The notes beneath the pieces are model-generated. The model saw only the letters and a program-made list of their open reading frames with translations. It was not told where the DNA came from and did no database searches. 13,563 bases of DNA from JAXGTD01 sp040775095 (GTDB lineage: Bacteria; Pseudomonadota; Gammaproteobacteria; Chromatiales; Chromatiaceae), in contig JAXGTD010000116.1 of the NCBI GenBank assembly GCA_040775095.1, forward strand, positions 1-13,563, written 5' to 3'. Both the position numbers and the translations under genes were made by a program. Position 1 is the stretch's first letter, and each line of letters starts with the position of its first letter. Positions 6,396 through 13,563 of the stretch are shown here, piece by piece.

Positions 6396-6400
6396 TTTTT
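6377..6400 (+). repeat. RAYT right-hand palindrome
   Basis: AAAAGGGCTCTGACCCCTT followed by a T-run is the inverted partner of 5473-5491. The hairpin AAGGG/CCCTT with trailing Ts also resembles a weak intrinsic terminator. It ends 19 bases before the VapBC operator. Confidence 0.8.
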
Positions 6401-6418
6401 CTTTTTTTTCCGCGCCGC

Positions 6419-6445
6419 GGATATACACTAGCCTCAAGTATATCC
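6419..6445. promoter_or_regulatory. Probable VapBC operator (inverted repeat)
   Basis: GGATATAC (6419-6426) and GTATATCC (6438-6445) form a perfect 8-bp inverted repeat separated by 11 bases, 23 bases ahead of the vapB ATG. AbrB-type antitoxins such as VapB usually autorepress their operon by binding such palindromes at the promoter. The AT-rich arms could also carry the -10 box. Confidence 0.65.
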
Positions 6446-6468
6446 AGATCGATCCGGGAGAATACCCA

Positions 6469-6702
6469 ATGCAGGTATCAAAATGGGGCAACAGTCTGGC
6501 GGTGCGCCTGCCCACCGCGGTGGTCGAGGCGCTAGACCTACACGATGGCGACGACATCGAGATCCAGGTCGAAGGGTCGCGGAGCCTGAGCGTGCGCAAG
6601 ACTCCCGATCAACGCGAACTGCTGGCGCGGCTGCGCAAGTACCGCGGGCGTCTACCAAAGGGCTTCCGCTTCGATCGGCTTGAGGCCCATGAGCGCGGCT
6701 AA
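6469..6702 (+). CDS. vapB: VapB-like antitoxin (AbrB/MazE-type DNA-binding)
   Basis: A 77-residue antitoxin. Residues 1-45 form a SpoVT/AbrB swapped-hairpin domain: MQVSKWGNSLAVRLPTAVVE, then LDLHDGDDIEIQVEG. The C-terminal part (RELLARLRKYRGRLPKGFRF) is the segment expected to wrap around and inhibit the PIN toxin. The start has GGGAG nine bases upstream. The stop overlaps the following toxin gene by 14 bases, as usual for TA operons. The palindrome at 6419-6445 is its likely binding site. The length is normal for the family. Confidence 0.9.
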   Translation: MQVSKWGNSLAVRLPTAVVEALDLHDGDDIEIQVEGSRSLSVRKTPDQRELLARLRKYRGRLPKGFRFDRLEAHERG

Positions 6703-7099
6703 CGTCTTCTTCGATACCAACATCCTGTTGTACCTGCTGTCAGAGGATGCGGCGAAGGCGGACCGGTCCGAAGACCTACTCGCCGACGGTGGTGTCATCA
6801 GCGCGCAGGTGCTGAACGAGTTTGCAGCCGTCGCCTCACGTAAGCTCGGCCTGGCCTGGCCGGAGATCCGCGAGCTATTGGGAACGGCGCAGTCGCTGTG
6901 TCGAGTCGAACCCCTGACGATCGCCACGCACGAGCGTGGACTCGCGCTCGCCGAGCGCTACGGGTTTGCGGTCTACGATTCGCTGATCGTCTCCGCCGCA
7001 CTGCTGGCCGGTTGCCGCGTGCTGTGGACCGAAGACCTGCAGGATGGCCAGCAGGTCGACGACCAACTGACGGTGAAGAACCCCTTCGCGACGTCCTGA
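6689..7099 (+). CDS. vapC: VapC-like PIN-domain toxin ribonuclease
   Basis: A 136-residue PIN-domain endoribonuclease, the toxin partner of the preceding antitoxin. Acidic Mg2+-binding residues are visible: the Asp in FFDTNILLYLLS near the N-terminus, the Glu in QVLNEF, and the two Asp in VYDSLIVSAAL and TEDLQDG. VapC toxins cleave tRNA or rRNA at specific sites; the target here is unknown. The ATG at 6689, 14 bases inside vapB, is chosen because it gives the typical short N-terminus before FDTN; a TTG at 6680 would add three residues. All four catalytic acidic residues are present, so the toxin should be active. Confidence 0.92.
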   Translation: MSAANVFFDTNILLYLLSEDAAKADRSEDLLADGGVISAQVLNEFAAVASRKLGLAWPEIRELLGTAQSLCRVEPLTIATHERGLALAERYGFAVYDSLIVSAALLAGCRVLWTEDLQDGQQVDDQLTVKNPFATS

Positions 7100-7124
7100 A
7101 CCGATTCCGCGAGGCTCAGCCCCC

Positions 7125-7862
<738 letters not shown>

Positions 7863-7990
7863 GCCGCGGATCTAGCCCCAACCCGCAGCCGGTGGCATGC
7901 CTTGGCAGCGACGAACGGCTACCAAGCGGCTACCAGGGCGGAGAAAACCGGAAACGGCTACCGTGATAATCTCGCTAAGCGACTGCTTTA
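7863..7990. other. Junction region between YecA gene and tRNA-Thr
   Basis: No gene is supported. CGGCTACC occurs three times (7916-7923, 7927-7934, 7955-7962). The segment abuts the 3' end of tRNA-Thr, a common integration site for mobile DNA, but no integrase gene or repeated tRNA end was seen in the window. Confidence 0.45.
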
Positions 7991-8066
7991 TGGAGCTGGC
8001 GGACGGATTCGAACCGACGACCTGCTGATTACAAATCAGCTGCTCTACCAACTGAGCTACGCCAGC
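7991..8066 (-). tRNA. tRNA-Thr (anticodon TGT)
   Basis: A 76-base minus-strand tRNA. The acceptor stem GCTGGCG pairs with CGCCAGC, followed by discriminator T and encoded CCA. The D-arm GTAGCTCAGTTGGTAGAGC, anticodon stem GCTGA/TCAGC around loop TTTGTAA (anticodon TGT, bases 8033-8031), variable loop AGGTC and T-arm with GGTTCGAATCC are all intact. Anticodon TGT reads ACA/ACG-type threonine codons. It corresponds to enterobacterial thrU, which also follows the birA/pantothenate-kinase block. Confidence 0.97.
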
Positions 8067-8167
8067 AATGTGGGGCTGCCGCGCCGGCGATGCGTTTCGC
8101 GGTGGGGCGGTGCCGGGGCGGGTGTCGGGAGGGGGTGCCGACTCGGCGAGCAGTCCAGACCGGGGTG

Positions 8168-8196
8168 ATTCTATGCCAAGGCGGTGATTTGCTCAA
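8168..8196 (-). promoter_or_regulatory. Promoter of tRNA-Thr
   Basis: On the minus strand TTGAGC (8196-8191), a 17-base spacer and TAGAAT (8173-8168) make a good sigma70 promoter; a C-rich stretch follows the -10 as in stringently controlled stable-RNA promoters. The leader to the tRNA would be about 95 bases. Confidence 0.6.
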
Positions 8197-8248
8197 ACGG
8201 CGCGATGGGCGCGGATGCGCCCGGTGGCGACGTGACGGGCCCTGGGTG

Positions 8249-8983
8249 TCAGGTGTACAGCGCGAGGCCCTGCAGCACCAGGTCCGGGCGATGGGTTGCC
8301 GGGCGAACGATGGCAGGGAGCAGACGTTCCGCGTCGCCCCCGGTGAGGATGAGGCTGGGCTCTTCGCCGGCCAGATCGTGCAACCGATTCCACAGCCGCT
8401 CGGCCAGTGCGGCAGGGCCCTGGATGCTGGCGGCGGCAATCGCTTCCCCGCTGCTGACACCCCAGGGCTGCGTGCCGTCGATGGCCTCGTGGGGCGGGAT
8501 CAGGGTTCCCTCGAGCAGGCTTCGGCGCATCATTTCGATACCAGGCAGGATCAGGCCGCCAAGGTGGCGCCCGTCGCCGAGCAGCAGGTCATAGGTGATG
8601 GCCGTGCCGGCATCGACGATGAGCTTGGGGCCGATGTGCTGCGCATGCGCGGCGCTCAGAGCGAGCCAGCGGTCGGTACCGAGCAGTCGGGGATCGGCAT
8701 AGGCGATACGGACCACGGAGTCCCGCGCAAGACGGCCGGCATCGATGCGCAAGGGCGCGCGGCGCCAGTAGGAAGCGCAGGCGTTGCCAACGGCGTCGAC
8801 GACGGCCTCGGGGCCGACGCTGCCGACCAGGATGTGCTCGATCCCCTCGAGCCCGTCCCAGGCGGCGTGGACATCGATGGGGATCGCACCGCCATGGCGG
8901 GCACTTTGCATCGGCGTCAAGGTCTGACCGTCCCAGACCGCCCATTTCAGGCAGGTGTTGCCAATGTCGATGAGGAGGTGCAT
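8249..8983 (-). CDS. coaX: Type III pantothenate kinase CoaX
   Basis: A 244-residue kinase that phosphorylates pantothenate in the first step of coenzyme A synthesis. CoaX belongs to the ASKHA fold, needs a monovalent cation, and is not feedback-inhibited by CoA, unlike CoaA. Motifs visible: LLIDIGNTCLKWAVW at the N-terminus (phosphate loop), LLGTDRWLAL (substrate site), KLIVDAGTAITYDLL (second phosphate motif), GGLILPGIEMM and LILTGGDAERL near the end. Length and order match the family. The ribosome site ahead of ATG 8983 is weak. It is 106 bases downstream of birA on the same strand, the usual birA-coaX pairing, and upstream of tRNA-Thr. Confidence 0.96.
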   Translation of the reverse strand: MHLLIDIGNTCLKWAVWDGQTLTPMQSARHGGAIPIDVHAAWDGLEGIEHILVGSVGPEAVVDAVGNACASYWRRAPLRIDAGRLARDSVVRIAYADPRLLGTDRWLALSAAHAQHIGPKLIVDAGTAITYDLLLGDGRHLGGLILPGIEMMRRSLLEGTLIPPHEAIDGTQPWGVSSGEAIAAASIQGPAALAERLWNRLHDLAGEEPSLILTGGDAERLLPAIVRPATHRPDLVLQGLALYT

Positions 8984-9089
8984 GCAATGCCGAACCCGTG
9001 ATGCTTGCCGGACCCGGCATTATGACCCCTTGCGCCTTGGTGTGCGCAATGCGGTTCGTCGCGCCGGGGCGACTCCGCGATCCCAGGAG

Positions 9090-10097
9090 CTACTCACCGC
9101 GCGCGACGGTCCCGCGCAAGCTCACCTCTCCGGCATGACAGGCCAGGATGCGCCCATCCTGCTCCAGCAACAGCTCTCCGCCCTCGCCAATCCCGACATG
9201 CGTGCCGAGGATGCGCCGATCGCCGTGATGGATGCTGACGCGTTCACCACGGTAGGCGTCGAAGCGCAGCCAGTCGGACCGGAAAGGGGCCAGCCCGTCG
9301 CGATCGTAACGCGCCAAAACGGCGAAGAGCCTGGCGATGCAGGCCGCCGCGAGCGCGTTCCGACTGCAGGGTTCGCCTTGCATGACCTCGCGCAGGTCGA
9401 CCCAGGGTTGGTCGATGGCGGCGGCGCCGTGGCGGTCCGTCGTCCGGTCCATGCGCAGGTTGATGCCGACGCCAACGACGACATGGCTCGGGCCCTGCGC
9501 CTCGCCGGCGACCTCCAGCAACAGACCCGCGAGCTTGCGACGATGCCAGTGCACGTCGTTGGGCCATTTTAGTCCAATATCCTGGGCACCCATCCCCTGC
9601 AGGGCCTCGGCGACCGCGACGCCGGCGGCGAGGCTGAGCCCGCCGAGCTGAGCGGGGCCTCCGGCATAGCGCCAAAGCACGGACAGGTACAGGTTGACAC
9701 CAAATGGCGATATCCATCGCCTCCCCTGCCGCCCGCGCCCGTCACGCTGCCGCTCCGCCAGGCACACGCTGCCGGAAGGGGCGCCCTCGCTGGCCTGCTG
9801 CATCAGCCGCGTGTTCGTCGAGTCGATGTCGTCGTGGATCTGAACCAGCGCCGGACAGGGGGCAGCCGTTTCCGTCAACAACTGCTGGATGAGCGAGACG
9901 TCGAGCAGCTCCAGCGGCTCGGGAAGGCGGTAGCCCTGCCCTTTCACCGTTTCGATGCCCAGGCCGAATTCCTCGTCGGCCTTGCGCAGGGACTTCCAGA
10001 CGGCCGCGCGACTGATGCCGAGCCGCTCGGCAATGGCCTCGCCCGAGTGCAGCCGGCCGTCGGCGAGCAGGCGGATGATCTGTTGCTGGCGGGACAT
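9090..10097 (-). CDS. birA: Bifunctional biotin-protein ligase / biotin operon repressor BirA
   Basis: A 335-residue protein. Residues 1-65 are a winged helix (HSGEAIAERLGISRAAVWKS with the wing GYRL), so it should repress biotin genes when loaded with biotinyl-AMP. The central ligase domain contains DSTNTRLM, the adenylate-binding GRGRQGRRW (normally GRGRRGR), LKWPNDV and KLAGLLLE; VVVGVGINL follows. The last 50 residues form the SH3-like C-terminal domain (RGERVSIHHGDRRILGTHVGIG). It attaches biotin to the carboxyl-carrier protein of acetyl-CoA carboxylase. Length is slightly above E. coli BirA. It is the middle gene of an M61 peptidase-birA-coaX run on the minus strand, 112 bases after the peptidase. 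Confidence 0.97.
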   Translation of the reverse strand: MSRQQQIIRLLADGRLHSGEAIAERLGISRAAVWKSLRKADEEFGLGIETVKGQGYRLPEPLELLDVSLIQQLLTETAAPCPALVQIHDDIDSTNTRLMQQASEGAPSGSVCLAERQRDGRGRQGRRWISPFGVNLYLSVLWRYAGGPAQLGGLSLAAGVAVAEALQGMGAQDIGLKWPNDVHWHRRKLAGLLLEVAGEAQGPSHVVVGVGINLRMDRTTDRHGAAAIDQPWVDLREVMQGEPCSRNALAAACIARLFAVLARYDRDGLAPFRSDWLRFDAYRGERVSIHHGDRRILGTHVGIGEGGELLLEQDGRILACHAGEVSLRGTVARGE

Positions 10098-10209
10098 GCG
10101 CGTGCCGTCTCCGGTGATCCCTCAGTCGGCCAGGTCGAGCGCCGCCGCAACACCGGCGACGCGGCTGGCCGGCGGGTGGGGGCACGCCCGGGGCGGCGGC
10201 GCCAGGCAG

Positions 10210-12039
10210 TCAGGCGGCACGGCCGAGCCACTCGGTACGCCGCTGCAGCGCCGGCCCTGGCGGGTCGGACAGCAGACAGAGCTCGCAGGTGTCCGATGGC
10301 GCGGGTTCGGGCCGGACCTGGAAGCGCATCAGCTCGTCACGGCGAAAGGCGTGGATCTCCACCTGGGCGCCCGCGGGTAACCAGCCAAGCAGGTCGTCGA
10401 GGTTACCCGCGTTGACGCGCAGCCCGTCGATGGCGATGAGGGTGTCGCCGGCGGACAGTCCGGCGCGCTGCGCCGGCCGGCCGTCGAGCACCACGGCGAT
10501 CTGGGCCTCGCCGGTGTCGGGTTGAAGTCGGATGCCGATGTCGGGTCGGGCCACGATCGGCTCGAAACGCTCGGCGACACCGCCATTGTCCTTCGCATCC
10601 TTCTGCGGGCGCAGCCGCATCATGACACCGGCGCTCGCGAGCAGACCTTCCAGGTCGAGATCGGTGGTGGAGTCGAGCGCCTGCGCGAAGAACCCGTCAA
10701 GGTCGAGTCCGCTGATCTCGGTGGCGACGGCCTCGACGCCACGCTCGGGCACGCCGATCCCGGTGCGGCCGTAGCGCTGCCACAGCGCGCGCATGACATC
10801 GTCGAGACTGCGCGCGCCGCGGGTGTCCCGGCGAATGATCAGGTCCAGCGCCAGCGCCGTCAACGCGCCCTTTCCGTAGTAGCTGACGATGGCGTTGGGG
10901 GCGTTCTCATCCTGCTTGTAGAACTTGGTCCAGGCATCGAAGCTCGAGCTCGCCAGGGTCTGGCGCAAGCGCCCGGGCGTGCGCATGACGCGGGTGATGG
11001 TCTCGGCCAACATCTCCAGATAGCCGCGCGCATCGATGCAGCCGCTGCGCACCAGGGCCAGATCGTCGTAGTACGAGGTGATACCCTCGAAGGCCCAGAG
11101 CGTGCGCGTATGCACCTCGCGATCGAGTCCGTTGTCGGCGAAGGCCGCCGGGCGGATGCGCTTGACATTCCACAGGTGAAAATACTCGTGACTGCACAGT
11201 CCGAGAAAGCGGCGATAGCCGGCACTGATCGGCCCGTCCCCCGGCTTGGCCAGGTCGGAGCGACTGTAGAGCAGGCTGGTGGAGAAGCGGTGCTCCAGTC
11301 CGCCGAAACCACTGCCGACCAGGGTTGTCTGAAACAGATAGCGGTCGATCGGCAGCTCGCCAAAGAGCCCCGCGTGCTGCCGACAGATCCGCTCCAGATC
11401 CCTCTCCAGTCGCGCGAGGTCGGCACGCTGGCGTCCGGTAATGGCCATCCAATGGGGCACCTCGCCGACCTGGAAGCCAATCACCTCGAAGTGACCCATC
11501 TCCACCGGATGGTCGATCAGATCGGCATAATCGTCGGCGACATAGGTGCCAAAGCCCCAGGGCTCGGCGTCGACCCGCACCAGGCTGGTTGCCACCCGCC
11601 AGCGCGCGTAGTCTTCGCCTTCGGGCGGCAGCAGCTCGAGGCGGCAGGGGCCGTCGTCGAAGCCCGAGACGCGCAGAAAAAGGCTCGGGCCGTTGAAGTA
11701 GGCGTGGGTGATGTCGAGATGGGCCGAGCGCACGCTCAGATCCCAGGCATAGACCTGATAGCAGACCTTGACCGGACCCGTGCTCGCCGCGAGGCGCCAG
11801 GTCTGCTTATCGAGCTGCTCGAGCGCCACCGGGCCGTCGGCGTCGAATGCGCTCAGCGAGACGATATTGCGCGCAAAGTCGCGGATCATGTAGCTGCCCG
11901 GTATCCAGGCCGGCATCGACAGCGTCAGCGGGGTCTGCGCCGACTCGGGACTGGCGGGGATCGAGAGCTCGACGCTGAACAGATGGGCCTCGGGACGCTC
12001 GGGCCTGACCCGATACTGAAGCGGACTCGCTGGGCACAT
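10210..12039 (-). CDS. M61 family metallopeptidase (glycyl aminopeptidase-like) with PDZ domain
   Basis: A 609-residue zinc metallopeptidase. The N-terminal beta domain (LQYRVRPERPEAHLFSVEL, then PAWIPGSYMIRDFARNIVSL) is the typical M61 start. The catalytic HEYFH lies at residues 284-288 within LCSHEYFHLWNVKRIRP, and the third zinc ligand is E318 in LWAFEGITSYYDD. A C-terminal PDZ domain (about residues 515-590: GIRLQPDTGEAQIAVVLDGR, GLSAGDTLIAIDGL) follows. There is no signal peptide. M61 members include glycyl aminopeptidases, but the substrate in this branch is not established. The ATG at 12039 is preferred because an in-frame start at 12165 would add 42 low-quality residues before the conserved beginning. 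The Shine-Dalgarno is weak, so the start is less certain than the rest. Confidence 0.93.
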   Translation of the reverse strand: MCPASPLQYRVRPERPEAHLFSVELSIPASPESAQTPLTLSMPAWIPGSYMIRDFARNIVSLSAFDADGPVALEQLDKQTWRLAASTGPVKVCYQVYAWDLSVRSAHLDITHAYFNGPSLFLRVSGFDDGPCRLELLPPEGEDYARWRVATSLVRVDAEPWGFGTYVADDYADLIDHPVEMGHFEVIGFQVGEVPHWMAITGRQRADLARLERDLERICRQHAGLFGELPIDRYLFQTTLVGSGFGGLEHRFSTSLLYSRSDLAKPGDGPISAGYRRFLGLCSHEYFHLWNVKRIRPAAFADNGLDREVHTRTLWAFEGITSYYDDLALVRSGCIDARGYLEMLAETITRVMRTPGRLRQTLASSSFDAWTKFYKQDENAPNAIVSYYGKGALTALALDLIIRRDTRGARSLDDVMRALWQRYGRTGIGVPERGVEAVATEISGLDLDGFFAQALDSTTDLDLEGLLASAGVMMRLRPQKDAKDNGGVAERFEPIVARPDIGIRLQPDTGEAQIAVVLDGRPAQRAGLSAGDTLIAIDGLRVNAGNLDDLLGWLPAGAQVEIHAFRRDELMRFQVRPEPAPSDTCELCLLSDPPGPALQRRTEWLGRAA

Positions 12040-12545
12040 AGGACGGTCTCGGGTCTGGGGCAAAATGTCTACGTTAGCAGAATCGCGGGCCATCCGGAGC
12101 AGGCCGCCGCCATCCGCGGGGCGCGTGAAGCGCCGCGGGGCAGTCCGCCGATCGGCCCCCATCATTGCGGATGTTTTACTTGTGTTTCGGTATCTTGCAA
12201 CAATGCCGACTAGAATGAGGGGAAATCGCGGGTTGCGACTTCGCCGCGGATCCCGTCGCCAACGCGCCGAAAACCCGCTCTGATCACTACAAGGTCCAAC
12301 CTAGAAAAAGCAGTTGACCGCTTAGCCTCACATGCAAAAGTCTGATCTTGTTCGCGTTCTGGAGACGTTGGAGAGTTGTCCGCCAGGTGAAGGGCGCTAC
12401 GCTCGCCAGGGCACGCCCCGCGCGGCGCCCAGCCGTGTCACAACTCGTTGGAATAGAAGGACTATTCCGCCTCGTTAATGCCTTGCTGGACACCACGCGG
12501 AACGCACCCTGACGACCGTCCAACAGCTCTTTCTAGGTTCAACCG
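12040..12545. other. Divergent intergenic region between M61 peptidase and sanA
   Basis: About 500 bases with no gene I can support. A possible minus-strand promoter for the peptidase is TTGCAA, 16 bases, TAAAAC (about 12200-12173). A perfect 7-bp inverted repeat lies at 12450-12468, about 80 bases before sanA. Promoters for sanA are not clear; TTGACC at 12314-12319 lacks a good -10. Confidence 0.4.
12450..12468. promoter_or_regulatory. Inverted repeat upstream of sanA
   Basis: GGAATAG, five bases (AAGGA), CTATTCC: a perfect 7-bp hairpin or operator in otherwise unstructured DNA upstream of the sanA-like gene. No T-run follows, so an intrinsic terminator is unlikely. Function unknown. Confidence 0.4.
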
Positions 12546-13277
12546 TTGGAACAGCAACCGCTACAACCCGAGGGCGAGCCGACACCGCCGCCACGGCCCG
12601 TCAGGGGTCGTGTCCGCGCTCTGGCACGCGCCATTGCGATCCTGGCGGTGGTCTGCGTACTGGTGCTGCCGATGGCGGCCGACCTGTTCATCTCTGCCGC
12701 CACCAGCCACGATATCGCCGATCGGGTCGACGCGGTGGAGCCGACGCCGGTGGCACTCATCCTGGGCACGGCGCGCACCCATCGGGGCCAGCCGAACCAG
12801 TTCTACCGCGCCCGCATCGAGGCGGCCGCGGAATTGTTCCACAGTGGGCGCGTACGCGGCATTCTGGTCAGCGGCGACAATGCGACCATCTATTACAACG
12901 AGCCGCAGGCCATGCGCAAAGACCTCATCGCGCTGGGTGTGCCCGATGAGTTCATCACGCTGGACTATGCCGGATTCCGCACGCTCGACTCGGTGGTGCG
13001 GGCGAAACGGGTGTTCGGGCAGGATCACATCGTCGTCGTCAGCCAGCGCTTCCACGTCGAGCGGGCAGTGTTCCTTGCCCAGCACTACGGGATCCACGCC
13101 ACCGGTCTCGCGGCACCCGATCCCACCACCCAAAGCACGACGCTGGTACGCACCCGCGAGGTGTTTGCCCGGGTTGCCGCGCTGCTCGACGTCCTGACGC
13201 GCCGGGGCCCACGTTTTCTGGGCGCGCCAGAGACCGTGAAGCTACGCGAGCCTACCTCGCCCCACACATCCGCCTAG
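12546..13277 (+). CDS. sanA: SanA-like DUF218/YdcF-family inner-membrane protein (TTG start)
   Basis: A 243-residue protein. A Pro-rich, positively charged N-terminus precedes one membrane helix (about residues 27-45, AIAILAVVCVLVLPMAA), then a DUF218 domain: VALILGTARTHRG, then PNQFYRARIEAAAELFHSGR, ILVSGDNATIYYNEP, LGVPDEFITLDYAGFRTLDS and SQRFHVERAVFLAQHYGI. These are hallmarks of SanA, which in E. coli affects envelope permeability (vancomycin exclusion at high temperature). The DUF218 domain would face the periplasm. An in-frame TAG at 12534 lies just upstream and there is no ATG before the membrane helix, so TTG at 12546 is the most plausible start; an AGG about nine bases before it is a weak ribosome site. 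Confidence 0.88.
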   Translation: MEQQPLQPEGEPTPPPRPVRGRVRALARAIAILAVVCVLVLPMAADLFISAATSHDIADRVDAVEPTPVALILGTARTHRGQPNQFYRARIEAAAELFHSGRVRGILVSGDNATIYYNEPQAMRKDLIALGVPDEFITLDYAGFRTLDSVVRAKRVFGQDHIVVVSQRFHVERAVFLAQHYGIHATGLAAPDPTTQSTTLVRTREVFARVAALLDVLTRRGPRFLGAPETVKLREPTSPHTSA

Positions 13278-13310
13278 GAGCGCGGCCCCGCCGGGGGAGG
13301 AGATGCGCCC

Positions 13311-13563
13311 GTGGGAGGCCCGCTCCGCGGGGCGACTGGCCTCGGGCCGGAAGAGTCGCGGCGCGCAGCGCCCCTCCTACAGGCAGAAGGGGTTCCCCGG
13401 CCGCGATGGCCTGCCCGAGCGATGCCGGCGGGTGCGCAACCCCACCCCTGGGAGGCCCGCTCCGCGGGGCGACTGGCCTCGGGCCGGAAGGGTCGCGGCG
13501 CGCAGCGCCCCTCCTACAGGCAGAAGGGGTTCCCCGGCCGCGATGGCCTGCCCGAGCGATGCC
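13311..13563. repeat. Tandem duplicated BIME-like REP unit (period 137 bp)
   Basis: The segment 13312-13426 is repeated at 13449-13563 with a single mismatch (A at 13354, G at 13491); the window ends inside the second copy. Each unit holds two REP arms in opposite orientation: a plus-strand arm with head TGGGAGG and stem CCCGC/GCGGG (13312-13336, 13449-13473), and a minus-strand arm with head GTAGGAGG and stem GGCGC/GCGCC (13380-13355, 13517-13492). Both have a GCGAC tail. This is the classic bacterial interspersed mosaic element layout. More copies may lie beyond the window. Confidence 0.88.

Noticed and set aside
7902..8168. Plus-strand open frame containing GAGGRIRTDDLLITNQ
   Set aside because: This is the well-known spurious translation across the complement of a tRNA gene; the tRNA-Thr is certain.
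8090..9001. Plus-strand open frame of 303 codons
   Set aside because: Antisense shadow of coaX, which has all type III pantothenate kinase motifs.
10522..12213. Long plus-strand open frame (563 codons)
   Set aside because: It is antisense to the M61 peptidase, whose HExxH, EGxTxY and PDZ motifs are unmistakable; long antisense frames are common in GC-rich DNA.
13311..13563. Possible CRISPR or ncRNA array
   Set aside because: Repeats are 115 bases with just one short interval and internal opposed REP hairpins, which fits a BIME duplication.

Overview
The window is GC-rich bacterial DNA that looks like a gammaproteobacterium, most plausibly a purple-sulfur-bacterium-like member of the Chromatiales. 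This rests on the birA-coaX-tRNA-Thr order, the groESL operon under a CIRCE/HrcA site, a UPF0149 protein with a SEC-C tail, a SanA homologue, and GTAGGAG-headed REP elements. The genus is an inference and cannot be fixed from sequence reading alone.

Left edge (1-1050, minus strand): the start of groEL (cut by the window edge) preceded by complete groES, a sigma70-type promoter and a perfect CIRCE operator. Next come a small conserved protein of unknown function with a GCSCADDP motif (1332-1685), a gene-free stretch with one REP-like hairpin, and a membrane-anchored NERD-domain protein with a long Pro-rich tail (2060-3187).

Centre (3290-5240): a compact, apparently undescribed RiPP-type cassette. 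A radical SAM/SPASM peptide maturase (3380-4894) is followed after 14 bases by a 73-residue peptide (4909-5130) with two alternating-cysteine clusters, CxCxC and CxCxCxC. An ATG directly abuts the peptide's stop codon, but that reading frame is cut after about 36 codons by the end of a decayed IS3-family element. Export, protease or further modification genes may therefore have been lost.

Mobile zone (5238-6400): the IS3 remnant, a tandem array of CAATAAGGGGTC units, and a REP-associated tyrosine transposase (RAYT, HUH/Y1 type). The transposase is bounded by a 19-bp inverted pair of short palindromes. Immediately right of it are a VapBC toxin-antitoxin pair with a likely operator palindrome (6419-7099) and a YecA/UPF0149-SEC-C protein (7125-7862).

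Right half (7990-12040, minus strand): a housekeeping block of an M61 metallopeptidase with PDZ domain, birA, coaX and tRNA-Thr(TGT) with its own promoter. In enterobacteria the corresponding tRNA-Thr is followed by tRNA-Tyr, tRNA-Gly, tRNA-Thr and tuf. Here synteny stops exactly at the tRNA-Thr 3' end, suggesting that the segment to the left is rearranged or inserted. A divergent sanA-like gene with a TTG start (12546-13277) follows. The window ends in a tandemly duplicated 137-bp unit made of inverted REP pairs (BIME-like).
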